This document shows, one piece after another, positions 1 through 8,844 of a DNA stretch of 22,189 nucleotides. Within the stretch, counting starts at the first letter, position 1, and every line of letters starts with the position of its first letter. The position numbers and the translations under genes were made by a program. The notes beneath the pieces were generated by a model that saw only the letters and a program-made list of their open reading frames with translations, did not search any database and was not told the DNA's origin. Source of the stretch: JBDKUD01 sp050943315 (GTDB lineage: Bacteria; Bacillota; Syntrophomonadia; Syntrophomonadales; Syntrophomonadaceae); assembly GCA_050943315.1 (NCBI GenBank), contig JBMNOY010000035.1:1-22189 (forward strand), given 5' to 3'.

Positions 1-1
1 C

Positions 2-877
2 GCCTTTGTAAACATTATGTTTGGATGTAATAATTTCTGTAGTTATTGTATTGTTCCTTATACCCGCGGCAGGGAGAGAAGCCGTGAACCAGGAAGCATA
101 ATCGAGGAGCTGAAAGAGATTGTCGGGATGGGTTACAAGGAAGTAACTTTACTGGGGCAAAATGTTAATTCCTATGGTAATGGTCTGAGTAAACAGGTGG
201 ACTTTGCTGATTTGCTGGTTATGGCCAATCAGGTAGAGGGTCTGGAAAGGATTCGCTTTACGACCTCACATCCTAAGGATATGTCCGATAAGCTTATCGA
301 TACTATTGCTGACTGTAATAAAGTATGTGAACATATTCATGTTCCTTTGCAGGCAGGCAGTAATGCTGTTTTGAAAAAAATGAACCGTGGTTATACACGG
401 GAACATTACCTGGAATTAACCAATAAAATGCGGGAGAGAATCCCTGGAGTAGCTATTACCAGTGACCTTATTGTTGGTTTCCCCGGGGAGACTGAGGCGG
501 ATTTTAACGATACTTTAGAAATGGTGGAAAAAGTAAGATTCGATGCAGCTTTTACATTTATGTATTCACCTCGTTCAGGTACCCGGGCAGCCCAATTACC
601 CGACCAACTGCCTCTGGAAATAAAACAAAAGCGCCTGGCCCGCTTAAATGAGATTCAGTACCAAATAGCCTTAGATTTAAATAAGGCGCTGGAAGGGAAG
701 GTGGAGGAAATACTTGTTGAAGGTCCCAGCAAAACCAATCCGGATACTTTAACAGGTAGAACCCGAAGTAATCGCATAGTTATCTTTTCTGGGCCCCAGC
801 ACTTAATTGGAAAGCTAATAAGTGTTAGAATAAAAGAAGGGAAAACCTTCTCTGTTGTTGGTGAACTGATTGGATAA
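2..877 (+). CDS. miaB: tRNA-2-methylthio-N6-dimethylallyladenosine synthase MiaB (5' truncated by window)
   Basis: Radical-SAM methylthiotransferase that adds the 2-methylthio group to N6-isopentenyl-A37 of tRNAs reading UNN codons. The reading frame is open from base 2, so the first ATG at 17 is internal and the N-terminal UPF0004 domain lies outside the window. Seen: the radical-SAM CxxxCxxC cluster motif (CNNFCSYC) at the very start, then TRGRERSRE, the LLGQNVNSYG segment, HVPLQAGS, and DLIVGFPGET, all typical of MiaB. The last ~65 residues fit the TRAM RNA-binding domain. The stop is followed by a 37-nt gap to the next gene. Its substrate is made by MiaA, encoded further along at 9785. 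In B. subtilis miaB is likewise followed by ymcA, which supports MiaB over the paralogues MtaB and RimO. Confidence 0.96.
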   Translation, partial: AFVNIMFGCNNFCSYCIVPYTRGRERSREPGSIIEELKEIVGMGYKEVTLLGQNVNSYGNGLSKQVDFADLLVMANQVEGLERIRFTTSHPKDMSDKLIDTIADCNKVCEHIHVPLQAGSNAVLKKMNRGYTREHYLELTNKMRERIPGVAITSDLIVGFPGETEADFNDTLEMVEKVRFDAAFTFMYSPRSGTRAAQLPDQLPLEIKQKRLARLNEIQYQIALDLNKALEGKVEEILVEGPSKTNPDTLTGRTRSNRIVIFSGPQHLIGKLISVRIKEGKTFSVVGELIG

Positions 878-914
878 ACAAGAAATAAGTTATTAATGGT
901 TAGGAGGATATTCG

Positions 915-1307
915 TTGACTACTGATGATATTATTAAAATGGCTTTTGAGCTAGGGAACGCCGTGGCAGCATCGGACGAGATTGAGAACCTGAAAAGAAT
1001 GCAAACTACAGTTACCCAGGATAAGGATGCTTATGAACTGATAATGAAATATCAGGATGCCCGCAATCGTGCGGACAATGGCGATAACAGTGGACTTATC
1101 ACCGGAAAAACAGCCGAAGACCACTTAAATATCCTGGAACAGCAGCTCAATAATAACGTTTTGATTAAAGAGCTTATGGAAGCCCAGGAGAAATTTGATA
1201 ACCTCATGCAAGCAATTTATTTTGCAATGAATCAGGCTATTAGCGGCGGAGCAGGAGGCTGTTCCAGTGGTGGGTGCGACAGTTGCAGCAGCGGTTGCTG
1301 CTCATAG
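915..1307 (+). CDS. YmcA/YlbF (RicA/RicF)-family protein with Cys-rich C-terminal tail
   Basis: A 130-residue protein of the Com_YlbF (DUF964) family, mostly helical and charged. In B. subtilis, YmcA, YlbF and YaaT form a [4Fe-4S]-binding complex that acts with RNase Y in mRNA maturation and in competence, biofilm and sporulation decisions. The TTG start at 915 follows a good AGGAGG Shine-Dalgarno at 903-908. Synteny (directly after miaB, before mutS) matches ymcA/ricA. The last ~20 residues are Gly/Ser/Cys-rich, with five cysteines spaced C-x4-C-x2-C-x3-CC, which suits a metal or Fe-S ligand set. Assignment to YmcA rather than YlbF rests on position only. No YaaT-like partner is encoded in the window. 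Confidence 0.82.
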   Translation: MTTDDIIKMAFELGNAVAASDEIENLKRMQTTVTQDKDAYELIMKYQDARNRADNGDNSGLITGKTAEDHLNILEQQLNNNVLIKELMEAQEKFDNLMQAIYFAMNQAISGGAGGCSSGGCDSCSSGCCS

Positions 1308-1394
1308 CATGGAAAACATTGAGCAGGATACCCCTATTACCCTATTAAATTGATGTCCCCCTATTTTCTTAAGCTATTAAACAAAATAACTTTA

Positions 1395-1436
1395 TTAAAG
1401 AGAAAGGCTTAGCAATAACTAAGTCTTTCTTTTTAA
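1395..1436 (+). terminator. Long hairpin with U-rich end before mutS (terminator or attenuator)
   Basis: An 18-base arm at 1395-1412 pairs with 1419-1436 around a 6-nt loop (CAATAA). The core is AGAAAGGCTTAG / CTAAGTCTTTCT with a G-T wobble, extended by AT pairs. The 3' arm ends in a T-rich run, as in intrinsic terminators. It would end the miaB-ymcA transcript. Its last bases (AA at 1435-1436) overlap the start of the mutS Shine-Dalgarno (AAGGAGG, 1435-1441), so an influence on mutS translation or read-through is also possible. Confidence 0.6.
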
Positions 1437-1452
1437 GGAGGTAGATTAATTA

Positions 1453-4017
1453 GTGGCCGGTCATACCCCGATGATTGAACAGTACCTGGAAATAAAAAAT
1501 CAGTACCAGGATGCTATATTAATGTTTCGTCTGGGGGACTTTTACGAAATGTTTTTCGATGATGCTAAAATAGCTTCCCAAGAGCTGGAAATAGTATTAA
1601 CTTCCCGGGATGGAGGTTGTTCCAAGGTTCCTATGTGTGGAGTGCCTTACCACGCGGTGAACAATTATATATCCAGGCTTATTAATAAAGGTCATAAAGT
1701 AGCCATTTGTGATCAGGTTGAAGATCCTAAGGCAGCTAAAGGTATCGTAAAGAGGGAAGTAACCAAAGTCATTACCCCGGGTACGGTAATGGACGAGCTT
1801 ATGTTGGATGAGGGCTGTAATAATTACCTGGCCGCAGTGGTTAGCGAAAACGACATTATAGGTTTATCTTTTGTAGATATATCTACGGGGGATTTTTTTG
1901 TGAGCGAGTTCAATGGTAGAGGGGCCAGGGATAAGCTGGAAACCGAGCTCCACCGGCTGGCTCCCTCGGAATGTTTGCTTCCCCGGTCTAATAGCCTGGA
2001 CTTTTCCTTTGAAGATTGCAGTAACAGAAATAACTTCGTTATAACTAGAATAGAGGAAAGCGACCTAGTACTAGAACGGGCGGAGCAATTGCTAAAGAAA
2101 CATTTTGCGGTAGCTTCGCTGGAAGGTTTTGGGTTAAAAGGCTTTACCAGTGGGGTGAAAGCAGCCGGGGCTATCCTGGCTTTCCTTTATCAGACCCAAA
2201 AAGGTAACCTCAAGCATATTCAAAGCCTGCGAATATATAATGCCGGTGATTTCATGGAAATGGATTATGCAACACGTCGCAACCTGGAATTGACCTCAAC
2301 CATTAGGGACGGGAAAAAAGAAGGATCACTTTTGGCGATTTTGGATAATTGTCTGACCGCGATGGGAAAAAGAACTTTGCGCAGGTGGATTGAACAACCT
2401 TTAATCGACATTGACAATATTAATTTGCGTTTAGATGCTATTCAGGAACTCAAGGATAATCCGGGCTTACAAAGCCGTGTGAGTAAACTTATGGCGAAAA
2501 TATCGGATTTAGAACGACTGGCGGGTAAAATTGGCAGCGAAATGGCCCATCCTCGTGATTTGCTGGCAATAAAAAACTCTCTGGCGGTACTGCCGGAGTT
2601 AAGCGATTTACTTGCTGATTGTAGCAGTAAACTGCTGAATGACATAGCCAACATGGATACCCTTGGCGAAGTTTTCGAATTAATTGACCAGGCTATTGAT
2701 GAGGAAGCCCCGCTGACTATTAAAGAGGGGGGTATTATAAAAAAAGGATATGATGGAGAGGTTGATGAACTAAAGCTGTTGTCCCGGGATGGAACCGATT
2801 GGCTGCTTGAACTGGAAAGCCGGGAAAGGGAACGCACCGGAATAAAGAATCTAAAAATTGGCTACAATAAGGTTTTCGGTTACTACATAGAAATAAGCAA
2901 AGCTAATCTGGGTTTGGTTCCACCGGACTACATAAGAAAACAAACTCTGGTTAATACCGAAAGGTTCATTACTGAAGAACTTAAAAAGTTTGAAGAAAAA
3001 ATCCTGGGAGCACGCGAAAAACTTTATCAACGCGAATATGAGCTGTTTTGTAATTTAAGACGCGAACTGGCAGCCCATATTGGTCGGTTGCAAACCACAG
3101 CACATATTATAGCAACACTGGATGTATTTTATTCCCTGGCCGCGGTAGCCTACCGGTATGATTACATCCGGCCGGTTATAACTGCCAATGGTATCATTAA
3201 CATAAGGGCCGGGCGACATCCGGTTGTAGAAAATTCGCTGCCGGACAGTAGATTTATTCCAAATGATACTCATTTAAGTTTAAATGAACACAGCTTTGCC
3301 ATTATTACCGGTCCCAATATGGGAGGAAAGAGTACTTATATGCGCCAGACAGCACTGTTGGTACTCATGGCCCAAATGGGCAGCTTCGTTCCTGCCAGCA
3401 GCGCAGAAATAGGTATAGTTGATCGTATATTTACGCGTGTAGGTGCATCAGATGATTTGGCTGCGGGACAAAGCACATTTATGGTGGAAATGACCGAAGT
3501 GGCTAATATTCTTAATAATGCTACCAGGAATAGCCTGGTGATTCTGGATGAGATAGGGAGAGGCACCAGTACCTACGACGGTTTAAGTATAGCCCAGGCA
3601 GTTAGCGAGTATATTCACGACAAGATTCATGCCCGCACCCTGTTTGCCACGCATTATCATGAATTAACCGCTATGGCGGAAGCCAGGCCCGGGATGTTTA
3701 ACCTGTGTGTTTCGGTTAATGACAGCGGAGAAACCGTAGTTTTTTTAAAAAAGGTCATACCGGGAAAAGCTGATAAAAGCTATGGTATACATGTAGCCCA
3801 ATTAGCCGGTCTGCCCGCCGGAGTAATCGAAAGGTCCCGGGAATTGCTGGACACGTTGGAGAAGACAACTGATCAAAAGCCTCCTACGGTTACCCAGATA
3901 AACTTATTCAGCGAAGAAATGCACCCGGTAGTGGAAGAACTGAGAGCTTTAGATGTAGATGAATTAACCCCCCGGGAAGCACTAAGGCTTCTCTACCAAT
4001 GGAAGGAAAGCGTTTAG
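1453..4017 (+). CDS. mutS: DNA mismatch repair protein MutS
   Basis: Mismatch-recognition ATPase of 854 residues, a normal length for MutS1. The N-terminal mismatch-binding motif GDFYEMF is present, with the intercalating Phe-x-Glu at F30/E32. The ABC-type ATPase carries Walker A GPNMGGKST at about 620-628 and Walker B/signature LDEIGRGTST at about 698-707, followed by the conserved ATHYHEL. The start is GTG at 1453, preceded by AAGGAGG 11 nt upstream, and the product opens with the family-typical HTPMIEQYLEIK. The gene is complete with no frameshift. MutL lies 3.1 kb downstream, separated from it by a hydantoinase-like and a deacetylase-like gene. A weak sigma-A-like promoter may exist near 1350-1380 (TTGATG ... 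TATTAA) but the spacing is poor. Confidence 0.98.
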   Translation: MAGHTPMIEQYLEIKNQYQDAILMFRLGDFYEMFFDDAKIASQELEIVLTSRDGGCSKVPMCGVPYHAVNNYISRLINKGHKVAICDQVEDPKAAKGIVKREVTKVITPGTVMDELMLDEGCNNYLAAVVSENDIIGLSFVDISTGDFFVSEFNGRGARDKLETELHRLAPSECLLPRSNSLDFSFEDCSNRNNFVITRIEESDLVLERAEQLLKKHFAVASLEGFGLKGFTSGVKAAGAILAFLYQTQKGNLKHIQSLRIYNAGDFMEMDYATRRNLELTSTIRDGKKEGSLLAILDNCLTAMGKRTLRRWIEQPLIDIDNINLRLDAIQELKDNPGLQSRVSKLMAKISDLERLAGKIGSEMAHPRDLLAIKNSLAVLPELSDLLADCSSKLLNDIANMDTLGEVFELIDQAIDEEAPLTIKEGGIIKKGYDGEVDELKLLSRDGTDWLLELESRERERTGIKNLKIGYNKVFGYYIEISKANLGLVPPDYIRKQTLVNTERFITEELKKFEEKILGAREKLYQREYELFCNLRRELAAHIGRLQTTAHIIATLDVFYSLAAVAYRYDYIRPVITANGIINIRAGRHPVVENSLPDSRFIPNDTHLSLNEHSFAIITGPNMGGKSTYMRQTALLVLMAQMGSFVPASSAEIGIVDRIFTRVGASDDLAAGQSTFMVEMTEVANILNNATRNSLVILDEIGRGTSTYDGLSIAQAVSEYIHDKIHARTLFATHYHELTAMAEARPGMFNLCVSVNDSGETVVFLKKVIPGKADKSYGIHVAQLAGLPAGVIERSRELLDTLEKTTDQKPPTVTQINLFSEEMHPVVEELRALDVDELTPREALRLLYQWKESV

Positions 4018-4071
4018 TAAGTGCAGGGGACAGACATACATTTTCCCCATATGATTGGAGGTGTTTATATT

Positions 4072-5754
4072 TTGTTGATAGGAATTGATGTTGGTGGGAC
4101 TTACACCGATGGGGTACTGTTCAATAATAACGAAGTAGTTAAATCCCTTAAGAAGCCCACTGATGATGATAACTTAAAGGATACATTGTTGCAGGTGCTT
4201 GATGAGTTGCTGGAGGGTGTTAACCCGAATCAAATTCGGCGTGTGGTGTTCAGTACCACCCTGGTCACCAACCTGCTGGCAACAGGTGGCGGAGATAGAA
4301 CCGCTTTAATACTTATTACCGGGCAGGGACTTCCTCATGATGCCTATAATATATGCCCCGATACCTACTTTCTCAAAGGCAGCGTAGACTTTCGCGGGCG
4401 GGTGGTCGAATCTCTGGATAAAGCTGAGGTAATTAAAGTATTAGAGGATATCAACAAAAAAGGAATAAATAGACTGGCCATAGTCGCCAAGTTTTCCAAC
4501 CGTAACGATTCTTTGGAGAAAGAAGTGCGCCAGCTGGCTATTAAGCAAATCGCTCAACTTGAGGTAGCCATTGGCTGTGAGACGGCTGGAAAACTTAATT
4601 TTCCTCGCCGGGCGGTAACCACCTATTATACCGCTATGACTATCTCCAAATGGAACCGCTTTGTTGACGACATGCAAAATGCGCTGCGCGAGAGAGCTCT
4701 GGATGCAGAGATAGATATACTAAAAGCAGATGGTGGTACCATGCCCTTAGAATCTTCGCGGTACCGGCCCTGTGAGACGGTTTTTTCCGGTCCTGCCGCC
4801 AGTACCATGGGTGCGGCAGCTTTAACCATGGATAATCTAAATTCAGTGGTAATCGATATTGGCGGTACAACAACAGATATATCCTTAATAATCGCCGGTG
4901 ACCCGCTATATGCCTCCAAAGGTGCTAATATCAACGGTAAATATACCCATATCAATTCATTTGCGGTAAGATCTGTCGCCCTGGGGGGGGATAGCGCTAT
5001 AGCATTAAACAATGGAGAATTACAGCTGGGACCCCACCGTCAGGGGGAAGCTGCCTGTTTTGGCGGAGACCAGGCTACGGTTACGGATGCATTCAACTAC
5101 CAGTATAACCTGGGTATAGGCGCATTTGACCTGTCTAAAGCTAAGTTAGAGGAAAAAGCATCACACTCGGGAATCGAGAGCACTGAACTGGCTAGCCGGG
5201 TGGTAGCATCTTTTATTGAGCAAGTGGAACAAAATATCAGGGAAATGTTTAGTGAATGGGAAAACGAGCCAGCTTACCGGGTTTGGGAAGTAATAAACAA
5301 AAGAAAATTTCGGTTGGACCAGATCATTGGCATTGGTGCCGCAGCTAATGCGATAATACCGGTTCTGGCTGAAAAGATGGGTGTTGCCTATTACCTGCAT
5401 AAATATTCGCCGGTGGCCAATGCCCTGGGCGCATGCGTGGTTAGACCTACCCTGGCCTTTAATCTACATGTTGATACCCAGACAAAATCTTTTTTTATTG
5501 ATTTGGATGGCATCAGCGGACAGATTAAGAATTCAGGTAATTTTCAACTGCAGGATGCCAAGGATTTGGCTCTTCACTACCTGCATAGGCTGGCCCGGGA
5601 AAAAGATATGGAGCAATATGCCACTGATGCCCGTTTCTACCGGGAGGAGCAGTTTAATGTTATAAGAGGCTGGGACCGGGTAGGTAAAATATTTGAGCTA
5701 TCGATACAGATTTCTCCTGGTTTTATTGACAGCTATAAGGGGGTAAAAATATGA
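4072..5754 (+). CDS. Hydantoinase/oxoprolinase-family protein (HyuA-like, short form)
   Basis: About 560 residues matching the HyuA/5-oxoprolinase ATP-dependent fold (actin-like ATPase). The N-terminal phosphate motif is IGIDVGGTYTDGV and the second is VIDIGGTTTDIS at about 260-271. The family hydrolyses hydantoins or 5-oxoproline, or carboxylates ketones such as acetone. The substrate cannot be read from sequence, and this form is shorter than the usual ~680-residue HyuA, with no HyuB (Hydantoinase_B) partner beside it. The frame is open from GTG 4021 and ATG 4051, but TTG 4072 has the best Shine-Dalgarno (GGAGGT at 4057-4062, 9-nt spacer) and begins exactly at the conserved strand. The stop overlaps the next start by 4 nt (ATGA), so translation is probably coupled. 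An intact G8 run lies at 4983-4990. Confidence 0.85.
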   Translation: MLIGIDVGGTYTDGVLFNNNEVVKSLKKPTDDDNLKDTLLQVLDELLEGVNPNQIRRVVFSTTLVTNLLATGGGDRTALILITGQGLPHDAYNICPDTYFLKGSVDFRGRVVESLDKAEVIKVLEDINKKGINRLAIVAKFSNRNDSLEKEVRQLAIKQIAQLEVAIGCETAGKLNFPRRAVTTYYTAMTISKWNRFVDDMQNALRERALDAEIDILKADGGTMPLESSRYRPCETVFSGPAASTMGAAALTMDNLNSVVIDIGGTTTDISLIIAGDPLYASKGANINGKYTHINSFAVRSVALGGDSAIALNNGELQLGPHRQGEAACFGGDQATVTDAFNYQYNLGIGAFDLSKAKLEEKASHSGIESTELASRVVASFIEQVEQNIREMFSEWENEPAYRVWEVINKRKFRLDQIIGIGAAANAIIPVLAEKMGVAYYLHKYSPVANALGACVVRPTLAFNLHVDTQTKSFFIDLDGISGQIKNSGNFQLQDAKDLALHYLHRLAREKDMEQYATDARFYREEQFNVIRGWDRVGKIFELSIQISPGFIDSYKGVKI

Positions 5755-7100
5755 AAAAGACGGGTGTTTTATTCTTTCCTGCTTTTGATTGGGCCATCTC
5801 TCCCACCCATCCGGAACGAGAAGAACGTTTGCTGTATACCCGGGATCAGATCTTTGAAGAAGGGATAATGGATTTTCCCCAGATAACGGAATATCAACCG
5901 CGCATGGCTACATTTAAAGATATTGCCCGGGTGCATTTTTGTGTTCCTGATATTCCTGCTCAGATTACCGAAGCCCATCTGGTATCTGCTGGAGGTGCAC
6001 TGGTTATAGCTGACGCTAAAATGAGCGGAGAAATTCATAATGGATTTGCCATTGTAAGACCCCCAGGACACCATGCCATGACGGTAAGCCACGGCAATCG
6101 CGGTTTTTGCAATATTCACAACGAAGCCATAATGGTGGAATATATCCGTCAGAAATATGGCTTGCGCAGGATTGCTATCATTGATACTGATGTTCACCAT
6201 GCGGACGGGACTCAAGAAATATTCTGGGATGATCCGGATATTTTGTTTATATCTTTTCACCAGGATGGACGCACTCTTTATCCAGGAACCGGTTTCATGG
6301 ATGAATTGGGGGGACCATTGGCCTGGGGAACTTCAATAAACATCCCGCTGGCTCCCCGCACCACAGACCAGGGAATCCACTACGTGCTGGATAATTTAGT
6401 AATGCCTTTGCTGGATCAGTTCCAACCTGAGCTAATAATAAATTCAGCCGGACAGGATAATCATTATACTGATCCGCTGTCAGATATGTGTTTCACAGCC
6501 CAGGGCTATGCACTCCTTAATGAAAAGCTAAGACCGGATATTGCTGTTCTGGAGGGTGGTTATTCTGCGGAAACAGCCTTGCCTTATATAAACATGGGTA
6601 TTATTATGGCTATGGCTGGTATTGATTATTCCAATCTGCGCGAACCTGATTACCGGCCCGGAAAGTTCCGGGAAACAGAAGCGAACATGGAACGACTCAA
6701 AAAGATTGTCAATACCCAACTCGCCAACTTTGCCCGCAGTGAAGAAGTAGTAGGCGAAAACCGGATAAAACTTGATGAATTCTATTCTTATTACAAAAGT
6801 ATTTATTATGATACCGACTCAATTACGGAAGAGCAGAATAACCGGCTGCGCATATGTCCGCACTGCTGCGGATACCGGCTCATAGATTCAACTGCTCATC
6901 TCAGAAATGGCAAAGTCCCCCGGGTTTTCTGCATTTCCATTTCCAGATACGCCTGTTCCAAATGCCAGGGAGAAGCCCGGGCGGCCTACCAGAATATGAT
7001 TAACAATAGTAAAATGTATGATGTGATTTATTTACAGGACCGGGTAAGCGATCAATACCTTAGTTTTGATACCACAACAGGCAAGGAGACAGTTTTGTAA
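5751..7100 (+). CDS. Histone deacetylase-fold protein with C-terminal Cys-pair module
   Basis: A 449-residue member of the arginase/HDAC superfamily (class II/AcuC-like deacetylases). These zinc enzymes remove acyl groups from lysine, polyamines or related amides. Catalytic features are present: RPPGHH with H107/H108, the zinc ligands D147 and H149 in DTDVHH, a third Asp at D236 in SAGQD, and the catalytic Tyr in EGGY at 268-271. After about residue 340 comes a separate domain with two Cys pairs, C369-x2-C372 and C402-x2-C405, resembling a zinc ribbon. This is longer than a minimal bacterial HDAC (~310-380). The gene overlaps the upstream hydantoinase by 4 nt and is 2 nt from mutL, so all three are probably cotranscribed. 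The true acyl substrate is unknown. Confidence 0.88.
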   Translation: MKKTGVLFFPAFDWAISPTHPEREERLLYTRDQIFEEGIMDFPQITEYQPRMATFKDIARVHFCVPDIPAQITEAHLVSAGGALVIADAKMSGEIHNGFAIVRPPGHHAMTVSHGNRGFCNIHNEAIMVEYIRQKYGLRRIAIIDTDVHHADGTQEIFWDDPDILFISFHQDGRTLYPGTGFMDELGGPLAWGTSINIPLAPRTTDQGIHYVLDNLVMPLLDQFQPELIINSAGQDNHYTDPLSDMCFTAQGYALLNEKLRPDIAVLEGGYSAETALPYINMGIIMAMAGIDYSNLREPDYRPGKFRETEANMERLKKIVNTQLANFARSEEVVGENRIKLDEFYSYYKSIYYDTDSITEEQNNRLRICPHCCGYRLIDSTAHLRNGKVPRVFCISISRYACSKCQGEARAAYQNMINNSKMYDVIYLQDRVSDQYLSFDTTTGKETVL

Positions 7101-7102
7101 TA

Positions 7103-8842
7103 ATGCCGATTCAATTACTTGATGATAATCTTATTAACCAGATTGCTGCCGGGGAGGTAATTGAAAAGCCGGCTTCGGTAGTCAAAGAGCTGGTGGAAAA
7201 TGCCATTGATGCCGGTGCCACTCGGATTAAGGTCAAAATCATCCGCGGCGGAATTGAAACCATTGAGGTCGAAGATAACGGCTGTGGTATGACTAAAGAT
7301 GAATTGCCCCTGGCTTTAGAGAGACATGCTACCAGCAAAATAAGTAGTGCCAGTGATCTGTTTAATATCTGTACTCTTGGGTTCCGGGGGGAAGCTTTGC
7401 CCAGTATAGCGTCGGTAGCCCGGGTGGATATATATAGCAAAAAAAGCGGGCACGATGGTGTTCATATTGCTGTGGCGGGCGGAAAGATTTTGGAAATTCT
7501 GCCCTGTGCCTGTCCGGATGGAACCAGGGTACTTGTCAGGGATTTATTTTATAATACCCCGGCGCGCAAGAAATTCCTCAAAAGCCCGGTCAGCGAGGCT
7601 AATAACATTCATGAGCTCATGGTAAGATTAGCCCTTTCACGCCCTGACATATCCATGTCTTATGAAAATGAAAAGAAAACCTATTTTAAATCACCCGGAC
7701 AGGGAAATCTGATGAATACTATCATTTCTCTGTACGGTCAGGATTTTTCTGCCGGCTTGATTCCGGTTAACTACCAGGGAGAAAGCTATGCTATTAGCGG
7801 AATGGTGTCGACTCCTGAAAAAAGCCGGGCCAATCGCAGGAACCAGATATTTTTCGTAAACAACCGCCCGATAAGAAGCCCCATGCTATATAAGGCAGTT
7901 GACGAGGGTTACCGGGGACTCTTGATATCCCGGGAATTTCCCGTCGCCTTGCTTAAGATAAAGGTACCTCCTGAGGAAATAGACGTTAATGTCCACCCCC
8001 AAAAGATAGAAGTTCGTTTTAAAGATGAGAAAACCGTCTTTAAACTGGTTTCCGGGGTATTACGTAATACCCTGGAAGATATCTCCTATCAATTTACCGG
8101 AGAGGTCGTCTCTCAACCGAGACCATTGGCGGCCAGCCCAGTTCAACCCTATTTGTCAGCCGGGAACCGGATGGGGGAAAACTTCTTGACCGGTTGGAAA
8201 ACCCCTGACCGAAGTAATGATGGAATCACTCCCAATGGGTCACCGTTCGAGGATAGTGACATTACTCAGGTTAATGAATCATCACCGCTGGGATTTAGAA
8301 TTATCGGGCAGTTTCTTAATTCGTACATATTGATGGAACAAAATCAGGAACTATGGCTGGTTGACCAGCATGCTGCCCAGGAACGGGTAAATTACGAACG
8401 TCTAAAAGCGCAGCATGGTCCGGTTCCGTCGCAGCTACTGGCAATACCGCTTACATTACAGATAAATGCCCGGCAAATGCAGTTATTGGAGAGAAATAGT
8501 GAGCTTTTGGCCAAATTGGGTCTGGAAGTAGGTAGCATAGGAATTGATACTGTTGTTTTAAGAGCAGCTCCAATATATATGCAAGGTCAGGAATTAGAGG
8601 TTATTAACGAACTTCTGGATTTACTGGAAGAGGATAAAGTTGTTGACCTGGAGCACGAAGCTATAGCTATGATGGCTTGCAAAAAAGCGGTCAAAGCCGG
8701 GGAATGTTTAACCAGGGCAGAAATGGAAAAGATAATTAATGATTTACTAGCAGTAGACAATTTCCGTAATTGTCCCCATGGCCGGCCGACCATGCTCTGT
8801 ATAAGCCGGCAGGAAATTGACCGGCACTTTAAGAGGCATTAA
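7103..8842 (+). CDS. mutL: DNA mismatch repair protein MutL (endonuclease type)
   Basis: A 579-residue MutL that couples mismatch recognition by MutS to strand incision. The N-terminal GHKL ATPase has E29 and N33 in KELVENAIDA, DNGCGM at 58-63, RHATSKI, and TLGFRGEAL at 91-99. The C-terminal domain carries the metal-binding endonuclease motif DQHA(x)2E(x)4E at 421-432, plus ACKKAVKAG around C526 and CPHGRP at 557-562. These identify the nicking MutL found in organisms without MutH. The linker between the domains (~330-400) is variable, as usual. The start ATG lies 2 nt after the deacetylase stop with only a distant GGAG (7085-7088), so translation is likely coupled to the upstream gene. The methyltransferase gene begins 2 nt after the stop. 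Confidence 0.98.
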   Translation: MPIQLLDDNLINQIAAGEVIEKPASVVKELVENAIDAGATRIKVKIIRGGIETIEVEDNGCGMTKDELPLALERHATSKISSASDLFNICTLGFRGEALPSIASVARVDIYSKKSGHDGVHIAVAGGKILEILPCACPDGTRVLVRDLFYNTPARKKFLKSPVSEANNIHELMVRLALSRPDISMSYENEKKTYFKSPGQGNLMNTIISLYGQDFSAGLIPVNYQGESYAISGMVSTPEKSRANRRNQIFFVNNRPIRSPMLYKAVDEGYRGLLISREFPVALLKIKVPPEEIDVNVHPQKIEVRFKDEKTVFKLVSGVLRNTLEDISYQFTGEVVSQPRPLAASPVQPYLSAGNRMGENFLTGWKTPDRSNDGITPNGSPFEDSDITQVNESSPLGFRIIGQFLNSYILMEQNQELWLVDQHAAQERVNYERLKAQHGPVPSQLLAIPLTLQINARQMQLLERNSELLAKLGLEVGSIGIDTVVLRAAPIYMQGQELEVINELLDLLEEDKVVDLEHEAIAMMACKKAVKAGECLTRAEMEKIINDLLAVDNFRNCPHGRPTMLCISRQEIDRHFKRH

Positions 8843-8844
8843 AC

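Noticed and set aside
2442..2837. Long minus-strand frame inside mutS, with similar ones inside the hydantoinase, deacetylase, mutL and glcDF genes
   Set aside because: Ser/Leu-rich shadow translations of well-supported genes; none has a good start or a family motif.
4021..4071. N-terminal extension of the hydantoinase from GTG 4021 or ATG 4051
   Set aside because: The sequence is unlike the family N-terminus, and the strong GGAGGT sits before TTG 4072.
4983..4990. G8 homopolymer as a possible frameshift in the hydantoinase
   Set aside because: The reading frame continues intact through conserved ALGGDSAI-type sequence to a coupled stop.
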